Below are positions 6,435 through 11,039 of a stretch of DNA of 11,039 nucleotides, one piece after another (within the stretch, counting starts at the first letter, position 1; each line of letters begins with the position of its first letter). A model generated the notes under the pieces. The model was not told the origin of the DNA. It was given only the letters and a program-made list of their open reading frames with translations, and searched no databases. Both the position numbers and the translations under genes were made by a program. The stretch is from Clostridia bacterium (lineage in GTDB: Bacteria > Bacillota > Clostridia > Oscillospirales > Acutalibacteraceae): the NCBI GenBank assembly GCA_017381395.1, contig JAFOCH010000107.1:1-11039 (forward strand). The letters are read 5' to 3'.

Positions 6435-7259
6435 ATGAAAAAGATTATTGCAATTTTACTTATGCTCGTAATGCTCGTTGGATGCTTTGCTTCCTGCGGC
6501 GGCGACAACAACGCCGACGCTGACAATGGCTCAAGCAACGCAGCATCCGCTTCTGACCTCGCCTATATCCAGGGCAAGGGAAAAATCGTTATCGGTATCA
6601 CCGACTACGCTCCCATGAACTATAAGGAAGAGGGTAGCACAGAATGGACCGGCTTTGACACCGAATTTGCTCAGAAATTCGCAGAAGAACTCGGCGTTGA
6701 AGTTGAATTCATCGAAATCGACTGGGACAGCAAGCAGATGGAGCTTAAATCAAAGAGCATCGACGCCGTTTGGAACGGTATGACCATCACCGACGAGGTT
6801 AAAAAGTCGATGGACGTTTCTAACGCCTATGTTAAGAACGCTCAGGTCGTTGTTATGAACAAAAACAAGGTTGCCGACTACACCACAGCCGACAGCATGA
6901 AGTCACTCAAATTCGCTGCAGAAAGCGGTTCAGCCGGTGAAGCAGCAATCAAGGACGCTGGATTCGAAAACCTCACAGTAGTAAAGACTCAGGCACTCGC
7001 ACTCCTCGAAGTAAAGAGCGGCTCGGCTGATGCCTGCGTAATCGATATCACAATGGCAAACGCTATGACAGGCGAAGGCACAAGCTATGCCGATCTCGCA
7101 AAGGGCATCGAGCTCACCACCGAAGAATACGGCGTTGCTTTCAGACAGGGCTCTGATATGGTAGCTACCTTTAACAACTTTATGACAAAGGTTTACGAAA
7201 GCGGCTGGCTCAAGACCCTCGCTGAAAAGTACGAATTGACCCTCGCATTAGAGGCATAA
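6435..7259 (+). CDS. Amino acid ABC transporter substrate-binding lipoprotein (SBP_bac_3), importer 1
   Basis: This is a cell-surface, lipid-anchored binding protein that captures a solute, probably a polar amino acid or analogue, for the permease encoded next. It is 274 aa. The start is ATG at 6435, because GAGG lies 10 nt upstream and the lipoprotein signal MKKIIAILLMLVMLVGC begins here. The lipidated Cys is C17 (LVGC) or C21 (FASC). A Gly/Asn/Ser/Ala linker (22-42) precedes the two-lobed SBP_bac_3 domain (about 43-274). The substrate-lobe signature DAVWNGMTITDEVKKSMDVS (110-129) is present. V122 stands where the family normally has the alpha-carboxylate-binding Arg (Arg75 of mature E. coli GlnH). 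The amino-group Asp appears to be kept as D204 (VID). The ligand cannot be assigned, and the missing Arg makes an ordinary alpha-amino acid less certain. Confidence 0.93.
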   Translation: MKKIIAILLMLVMLVGCFASCGGDNNADADNGSSNAASASDLAYIQGKGKIVIGITDYAPMNYKEEGSTEWTGFDTEFAQKFAEELGVEVEFIEIDWDSKQMELKSKSIDAVWNGMTITDEVKKSMDVSNAYVKNAQVVVMNKNKVADYTTADSMKSLKFAAESGSAGEAAIKDAGFENLTVVKTQALALLEVKSGSADACVIDITMANAMTGEGTSYADLAKGIELTTEEYGVAFRQGSDMVATFNNFMTKVYESGWLKTLAEKYELTLALEA

Positions 7260-7300
7260 TTTATCCCCGCGCTATTACGGGACGGATACCCCGCGCGACC

Positions 7301-7344
7301 GAGGTAACTCGCTCACGTTTGCGACCAACCTCCCCGCATTTTTT
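7301..7344 (+). other. Hairpin followed by a T run between binding protein and permease 1
   Basis: The arms 7301-7312 (GAGGTAACTCGC) and 7321-7332 (GCGACCAACCTC) match at 9 of 12 positions around an 8-nt loop. A T run lies at 7339-7344, separated from the stem by CCCGCA. It is a poor terminator but could stabilise the binding-protein mRNA 3' end or partly end transcription. It sits within a GC-rich stretch (7265-7337) in which CCCCGC occurs three times (7265, 7289, 7332). Confidence 0.45.
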
Positions 7345-7370
7345 GCAAAATCAGTTAGCTTAAATAGTAC

Positions 7371-7427
7371 AAGGCAGTCGGCTGAATGAAATTTCCGCCG
7401 ATTGCCTTTCGGCTGTTTATCGAAAGG
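7371..7427 (+). promoter_or_regulatory. Two mutually exclusive hairpins before permease 1, one covering its ribosome binding site
   Basis: Hairpin A pairs 7371-7382 (AAGGCAGTCGGC) with 7397-7408 (GCCGATTGCCTT), 12 bp with one G-T wobble. Hairpin B pairs 7405-7411 (CCTTTCG) with 7421-7427 (CGAAAGG), a perfect 7 bp that hides the AAAGG ribosome binding site of the permease. The two share 7405-7408 and cannot both form fully. This is seen in the sequence; any regulatory effect is inferred. Confidence 0.5.
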
Positions 7428-7435
7428 AAAAAACT

Positions 7436-8143
7436 ATGTTTTGGACGGTAACCCTCAGTCTTTTAGAGGGCTTTGTGAACACACTCAAAATATTCGGAAT
7501 GACACTTTTGGTCGCTCTGCCGCTCGGACTCGTCCTCAGTTTCGGGTCGATGAGCCGATTTGCGCCCATCCGCTTCATTGTCAAAATATTCGTGTGGATA
7601 ATCCGCGGCACTCCGCTGATGTTACAGCTTTTTGTAATCTACTACGTTCCGGGACTGGTCGGAATATGGGCACAATCGGCTCAAATCGACATTCCCGTAA
7701 TAAATCTGTTGGTCGAGTGGCTGTCCACCTGGACCATTATGGACCGCCTGGCTGCCGCATTTATCGCCTTTATCATCAATTACTCCTGCTACTTTTCCGA
7801 AATTTATCGCGGCGGTATCGAAAGTATTCCCCGCGGTCAGTACGAGGCCGGTCAGGTACTTGGCATGACAAAGTCTCAGATTTTCTTTAAGGTCGTGCTG
7901 TTGCAGGTTATCAAGCGCATTGTGCCGCCGATGAGCAACGAAATTATCACGCTTGTCAAGGACACCGCCCTCGTAAACACCATATCGGTTTACGAAGTTA
8001 TTTGGAACGCGCAGAGATTTACAAAGACCGACGGTCTGCTCTGGCCGCTTTTCTACACCGGCGTTTTCTATCTCGCGTTTAATGGACTGCTCACACTTCT
8101 CTTTGGCTACATAGAGAAAAAAATGAACTATTTCAGGAGTTAA
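7436..8143 (+). CDS. Polar amino acid ABC transporter permease (HisM/GlnP type), importer 1
   Basis: This is the membrane channel subunit, expected to act as a homodimer with the ATPase encoded next. It is 235 aa. ATG at 7436 follows AAAGGAAA at 8 nt. Hydrophobic segments lie at about 15-38, 48-75, 103-121 and 205-224, with at least one more weakly defined. IIRGTPLMLQLFVIYY (55-70) is the family signature of the HisM-type permeases. The EAA loop that docks on the ATPase is YEAGQVLGMTKSQIFFKVVL (136-155), with the usual Gly at 143. It is complete and of normal length. It stands 176 nt behind the binding protein, an interval rich in hairpins, and 3 nt ahead of the ATPase. Substrate follows that of the binding protein and is not determined. 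Confidence 0.94.
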   Translation: MFWTVTLSLLEGFVNTLKIFGMTLLVALPLGLVLSFGSMSRFAPIRFIVKIFVWIIRGTPLMLQLFVIYYVPGLVGIWAQSAQIDIPVINLLVEWLSTWTIMDRLAAAFIAFIINYSCYFSEIYRGGIESIPRGQYEAGQVLGMTKSQIFFKVVLLQVIKRIVPPMSNEIITLVKDTALVNTISVYEVIWNAQRFTKTDGLLWPLFYTGVFYLAFNGLLTLLFGYIEKKMNYFRS

Positions 8144-8146
8144 ATT

Positions 8147-8911
8147 ATGGCCTTTCTTGAAGTAAAAAACATAAAAAAATCCTTTGGCAAGACCGAGGTT
8201 ATCCGCGACATCTCCTTTTCACTCGAAAAGGGTGAGGTTCTCGCCATCATCGGCTCGTCGGGAAGCGGTAAAACAACACTTCTGCGCTGTCTCAACTTTC
8301 TCGAAACGGCGAATGGCGGCGAAATCATCGTCGATGGCGAAACCATCTTTGACGCCGAAAGGGCAAAAAAATATACCGACGCCGAGAAGCGCAAGGCGCG
8401 GCTTCGCTTTGGGCTGATTTTTCAGCAGTTTAACCTCTTTCCGCAATATACCGCGCTCAAAAATGTTATGCTTGCGCAGGAGCTGCTCAAAACGGGGACA
8501 AAACAGGAAATCGAGGCAAAGTCACGCGACCTGCTCGACATGGTTGGGCTTTCCGACCGACTGAATAACTATCCCTGTCAGCTTTCGGGCGGTCAGCAGC
8601 AGCGTGTCGCAATTGCAAGGGCACTCGCCCTTTCGCCCGACATCCTCTGCTTTGACGAGCCGACAAGCGCACTCGACCCCGAGCTTACGGGCGAAGTTCT
8701 GAAGGCGATTAAGGCGCTCAAAAACAGCGACCGCACCATGATTATCGTCACCCACGAAATGAACTTCGCAAAGCACGTTGCCGACAAAATTATTTATATG
8801 GCCGACGGAATTATCGAGGAAATGGGTACGCCTGAGGAAATTTTTGAAAACCCGAAAAGCGAAAAAACTGCCGCATTCCTGCAAAGCAGCAAGGAAAACG
8901 ACGGAGTTTGA
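8147..8911 (+). CDS. Polar amino acid ABC transporter ATP-binding protein (GlnQ/HisP type), importer 1
   Basis: This cytoplasmic ATPase drives importer 1. It is 254 aa, the normal size. ATG at 8147 is 3 nt after the permease stop, with AGGAG (8135-8139) at 7 nt. Walker A is GSSGSGKT (36-43), the Q-loop glutamine Q93 in IFQQFNLFPQ, the signature LSGGQQQR (146-153), Walker B ILCFDE (166-171) with catalytic E171, and the switch H203 in VTHE. The C-terminal GTPEEIFENP element is typical of the polar amino acid subfamily. All catalytic positions are intact. It is the last gene of the operon, followed by a strong terminator. Confidence 0.96.
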   Translation: MAFLEVKNIKKSFGKTEVIRDISFSLEKGEVLAIIGSSGSGKTTLLRCLNFLETANGGEIIVDGETIFDAERAKKYTDAEKRKARLRFGLIFQQFNLFPQYTALKNVMLAQELLKTGTKQEIEAKSRDLLDMVGLSDRLNNYPCQLSGGQQQRVAIARALALSPDILCFDEPTSALDPELTGEVLKAIKALKNSDRTMIIVTHEMNFAKHVADKIIYMADGIIEEMGTPEEIFENPKSEKTAAFLQSSKENDGV

Positions 8912-8938
8912 TAAACATTTTTCTGTATAAATATAAGG

Positions 8939-8976
8939 AAATATGCCGTTTTTATGCAAAAAACGGCATATTTTTT
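8939..8976 (+). terminator. Rho-independent terminator after importer 1
   Basis: The arms AAATATGCCGTTTTT (8939-8953) and AAAAACGGCATATTT (8959-8973) are a perfect 15-bp inverted repeat with a 5-nt loop, ending in six T (8971-8976). The loop region also forms the first copy of the TTTATGCAAAAA repeat described below. Confidence 0.92.
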
Positions 8977-9023
8977 ATCGTTTTTTGCATAAAAATAAAC
9001 AAAGTTTAATATTTATGCAAAAA
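8951..9023. repeat. Three perfect copies of TTTATGCAAAAA upstream of importer 2
   Basis: The 12-mer occurs at 8951-8962 (+), 8982-8993 (-) and 9012-9023 (+), starting 31 and 30 bp apart, close to three helical turns. Copies 2 and 3 make a perfect 12-bp inverted repeat around an 18-nt spacer that itself contains AAAC-AAA-GTTT (8997-9007). A further TTGCATA (9039-9045, minus-strand core) overlaps the -35 box. Candidate operator for an unidentified regulator. Confidence 0.6.
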
Positions 9024-9038
9024 TTATTCTAAAAACAC

Positions 9039-9066
9039 TTGCATATATATAAAATATGTGTATAAT
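9039..9066 (+). promoter_or_regulatory. Sigma-A promoter of importer operon 2
   Basis: TTGCAT (9039-9044) is 16 nt from a perfect TATAAT (9061-9066). The -10 box lies inside the 12-nt perfect palindrome GTATAATTATAC (9060-9071), which could also be a protein site. Transcription would start near 9073, giving a short leader of about 36 nt. Confidence 0.75.
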
Positions 9067-9108
9067 TATACTCAAATCTAAAAAATACAATTTAAAGGAG
9101 TACATATT

Positions 9109-9909
9109 ATGAAAAAGATTCTCGCACTTTTACTTATGCTCGCAATGCTCGTTTGCTGCTTCGCTTCATGTGGCAGCGACGCTGACGACACAAAGAAACT
9201 CACAATGGCTACAAACGCTGCATTCCCTCCCTACGAATTCTACGAGGGTGACAAGATTGTCGGTATCGACGCCGAAATCGCAGAAGCTATTGCAAAGAAG
9301 CTCGGCATGGAGCTCGAAATCATTGACACCGAATTCGGTTCAATCATCGGCGGCGTTCAGAGCGGCAAATACGACATCGGCGTTGCCGGTATGACCGTTA
9401 CCGAGGAACGTAAGGAAAGCGTTAACTTCTCTGACTCATACGCTAACGGTATCCAGTCGGTTATCGTTGCCGAAAACAGCGAATACACCTCTTTTGAGGA
9501 TTTCTACACCGGATTCGACGCTGACGGAAACCCCGAAGGCGTTAAGGAAGGCGTAAAGATTGGCGTTCAGCAGGATACCACAGGTCACATCTATTCGGCT
9601 GACGAACCGGGCAACTGGGGCTTTGGCGAAGCTAACGTTATCAGCTACAAGACAGGCGCAGACGCTGTTCAGGCACTCGTAAGCGGAAAGGTTACCGCCG
9701 TTATCATCGATAACGAGCCGGCAAAATCATTCGTTGCCGCTAACACAGGCCTCAAGATTCTTGAAGGCGAATACACCAACGAGGACTACGCTATCTGCAT
9801 CGCAAAGGAAAACACCGAGCTCCTCGAAAAGATTAACACCGCACTCGCTGAGCTTAAGGCAGACGGCACAATCGACAAGATTATCGCAAAATACATTCCT
9901 ACAAAATAA
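9109..9909 (+). CDS. Amino acid ABC transporter substrate-binding lipoprotein (SBP_bac_3), importer 2
   Basis: This lipid-anchored binding protein for a polar amino acid is 266 aa. ATG at 9109 follows AAAGGAG at 8 nt. The signal MKKILALLLMLAMLVCCFASC leaves C17 or C21 as the lipidated residue. C21 (FASC) is favoured here because C17 would be preceded by Cys. The mature domain starts at KKLTMATNAAFPPYEF (29-44), the usual first strand and aromatic ligand pocket. GMTVTEERKESVNFSDSY (94-111) has the carboxylate-binding R101, and D201 (IID) is the likely amino-group ligand. DTTG (156-159) is the family's DTTG/GTTG hinge-side motif. It keeps all the residues expected of an alpha-amino acid binder. 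An acidic insert (about 132-148) separates the two. The precise ligand is unknown. It is first in its operon. Confidence 0.94.
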   Translation: MKKILALLLMLAMLVCCFASCGSDADDTKKLTMATNAAFPPYEFYEGDKIVGIDAEIAEAIAKKLGMELEIIDTEFGSIIGGVQSGKYDIGVAGMTVTEERKESVNFSDSYANGIQSVIVAENSEYTSFEDFYTGFDADGNPEGVKEGVKIGVQQDTTGHIYSADEPGNWGFGEANVISYKTGADAVQALVSGKVTAVIIDNEPAKSFVAANTGLKILEGEYTNEDYAICIAKENTELLEKINTALAELKADGTIDKIIAKYIPTK

Positions 9910-9937
9910 ATCGTACTCGATTATAAAATAAATATGC

Positions 9938-9973
9938 AGGAAGGGTGGACTTTTTGGCTCCGCCCTTCTTTTT
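9938..9973 (+). terminator. Terminator-like hairpin between binding protein and permease 2
   Basis: GAAGGGTGGA (9940-9949) pairs with TCCGCCCTTC (9959-9968) over 10 bp with one T-G wobble and a 9-nt loop, followed by TTTTT (9969-9973). It lies inside the operon, 28 nt after the binding-protein stop, so it should stop part of transcription and leave the binding protein in excess over the membrane subunits. Confidence 0.8.
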
Positions 9974-9992
9974 GCCGAAAGGAAATACGGCC

Positions 9993-10769
9993 TTGAATAT
10001 GTTTTTAAACGGCACGAGTGGCTTTTTTGCCTCGGTTTCAACATGGTTCGACGGGGTAAAGGGCGACTTTGTGAAGAATTTTATAAAAGACGACCGCTGG
10101 AAAAAGCTTTTAAGCGGTCTGGGCGAAACGCTTGATATTACGGCGATCGCTCTGTTAATCGGTATCGTTATCGGAATTTGTGTCGCCGCTGTGCGCACAT
10201 CCTATGACAAAAATCTCGAAAGCTTAAAAACTAAGGGTGGCATCGGCTATTATCTGCTCAAATTTGTTAATGCCGTTTGCAAGGTGTATCTTGCCATCAT
10301 TCGCGGTACCCCTGTTGTTGTTCAGCTGCTCATATTTTACTTTATCATTCTCGCCTCGGCAAAGGACGGAAAGCCGGTTGCTATGCTCACCTTTGGTATC
10401 AACTCAGGCGCATACGTTGCCGAAATTTTCCGTGGCGGAATTATGTCGATTGACAATGGTCAGTTTGAGGCGGGTCGTTCGCTCGGCTTCAATTATATCC
10501 AGACCATGCGTCACATCATCGTTCCCCAAGTGTTTAAGGCAACTCTGCCGACACTTTGTAACGAGTTTATCGTTCTGTTAAAAGAAACGTCGGTTGCCGG
10601 ATACGTTGGCATTATCGATTTGACAAAGGCAGGCGACATCATTCGCGGTGTCACCTTTACACCATTTATGCCGCTTATCGCGGTTGCGGTGATATACCTT
10701 GTAGTTGTTCTGGTGCTGACATGGCTGGTAGGAAAGCTCGAAAGGAGGCTGCGTCGAAGTGAACGATAA
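9993..10769 (+). CDS. Polar amino acid ABC transporter permease (HisM/GlnP type), importer 2
   Basis: This is the membrane subunit of importer 2. The start is uncertain. TTG at 9993 lies 10 nt from the AAAGG site (9978-9982), while ATG at 9999 lies 16 nt away; the proteins differ by only two residues (258 or 256 aa). An in-frame GTG at 9945 is inside the terminator hairpin and is rejected. In ATG numbering, a polar amphipathic N-terminus (1-40) leads to membrane segments near 45-65, 85-100, 106-122, 133-145 and 222-244. IIRGTPVVVQLLIFYF (100-115) is the permease signature, and FEAGRSLGFNYIQTMRHIIVPQ (156-177) is the EAA loop. It ends 11 nt inside the next gene. The long loop between the first two segments, about 67-82, is somewhat basic. 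The family call is secure; the substrate is not. Confidence 0.93.
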   Translation: MNMFLNGTSGFFASVSTWFDGVKGDFVKNFIKDDRWKKLLSGLGETLDITAIALLIGIVIGICVAAVRTSYDKNLESLKTKGGIGYYLLKFVNAVCKVYLAIIRGTPVVVQLLIFYFIILASAKDGKPVAMLTFGINSGAYVAEIFRGGIMSIDNGQFEAGRSLGFNYIQTMRHIIVPQVFKATLPTLCNEFIVLLKETSVAGYVGIIDLTKAGDIIRGVTFTPFMPLIAVAVIYLVVVLVLTWLVGKLERRLRRSER

Positions 10770-11039
10770 CCTGCTGATAAGAGTCGAAAATCTCAAAAAA
10801 TATTATAACGGCGAGGACGTAAAGGCCCTTGACGGAGTCACCTGCGACATCAAAAAGGGTGAAGTAGTAGTTGTAATCGGGCCGTCAGGAAGCGGAAAAT
10901 CCACCCTCCTGCGCTCGCTAAACCTGCTCGAAATGCCAACCGACGGTAAAATCTTCTTTGAGGACGTCGACATCACCGACAAAAAGACCGACATTAACGT
11001 CCACCGTCAGAAAATGGGCATGGTTTTTCAGCATTTTAA
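10759..11039 (+). CDS. Polar amino acid ABC transporter ATP-binding protein (GlnQ type), importer 2 (3' partial)
   Basis: This is the ATPase of importer 2, cut by the window end after 93 complete codons. The start is GTG at 10759, 10 nt after an AAAGGAGG ribosome binding site and overlapping the permease stop by 11 nt. It reads MNDNLLIRVENLKKYYNGED. Walker A GPSGSGKST is at about 39-47, and the last visible motif is the Q-loop MVFQHFN. The signature, Walker B and switch His would lie beyond the window. The N-terminus resembles that of the importer 1 ATPase (KNIKKSFGKTEVI versus ENLKKYYNGEDVK) but is clearly diverged. Confidence 0.94.
   Translation, partial: MNDNLLIRVENLKKYYNGEDVKALDGVTCDIKKGEVVVVIGPSGSGKSTLLRSLNLLEMPTDGKIFFEDVDITDKKTDINVHRQKMGMVFQHF

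Noticed and set aside
7402..7890. A 162-codon plus-strand frame overlapping the start of permease 1
   Set aside because: It is Arg/His-rich with no membrane segments, in the wrong frame relative to the clear HisM-type permease, and starts inside the leader hairpins.
8522..8959. A 145-codon minus-strand open frame opposite the importer 1 ATPase and its terminator
   Set aside because: It runs through the terminator hairpin and covers conserved ATPase motifs on the other strand; no family features are seen.
1..11039. CRISPR array, insertion sequence, phage or tRNA/rRNA gene
   Set aside because: No regularly spaced direct repeats with spacers, no transposase or integrase frames, and no tRNA-like cloverleaf or rRNA motif was seen on either strand.

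Overview
The window is all plus-strand bacterial chromosome from a Gram-positive organism, most likely an anaerobic member of the Clostridia close to the Oscillospiraceae/Ruminococcaceae. The reasons are the gene order ftsE-ftsX-(coiled-coil M23 hydrolase)-(S41 protease), strong AGGAGG-type ribosome binding sites, a clostridial-type secreted protein with a dockerin-like module, and two lipoprotein-dependent polar amino acid ABC importers. The genus cannot be fixed from the sequence alone. No mobile element, CRISPR array, rRNA or tRNA is visible.

Region 1 (1-4401), cell division and envelope: ftsE (5' end cut by the window) overlaps ftsX by ATGA, and ftsX overlaps a secreted PcsB-like M23 peptidase by 11 nt. 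The expected model is that FtsEX hydrolyses ATP in the cytoplasm and transmits a signal across the membrane to the coiled-coil hydrolase, which cuts peptidoglycan. A good intrinsic terminator follows (3111-3157), and then a membrane-anchored CtpA/CtpB-type S41 protease with its catalytic Ser-Lys-Gln intact. The unusual item is a 114-residue, Asp/Glu-rich tail on FtsE that contains no basic residue.

Region 2 (4402-6170): one monocistronic secreted protein of 540 aa with its own promoter, ribosome binding site and terminator. It has a signal peptide, a small beta module, a half-degenerate dockerin-like domain, and a C-terminal half with seven recurring strand motifs that suggest a seven-bladed beta-propeller. 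Its ligand is unknown.

Region 3 (6171-11039): two consecutive polar amino acid importer operons with the same order (binding lipoprotein, HisM-type permease, GlnQ-type ATPase). The first is complete and ends at a 15-bp terminator. The second runs off the window inside its ATPase. The two binding proteins have nearly the same signal peptide down to the nucleotide level but very different mature parts, and the first lacks the arginine that normally binds the ligand alpha-carboxylate. In both operons the gap between binding protein and permease carries hairpins, which fits making the binding protein in excess. Upstream of both promoters lie inverted repeats built on a TATGCAAA core. The second leader holds three perfect copies of TTTATGCAAAAA about 30 bp apart, a good candidate operator. 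No wholly new multi-gene system is evident. The strongest leads are the FtsE tail, the shared TATGCA operator candidate, and the RNA switch-like hairpins before the first permease.
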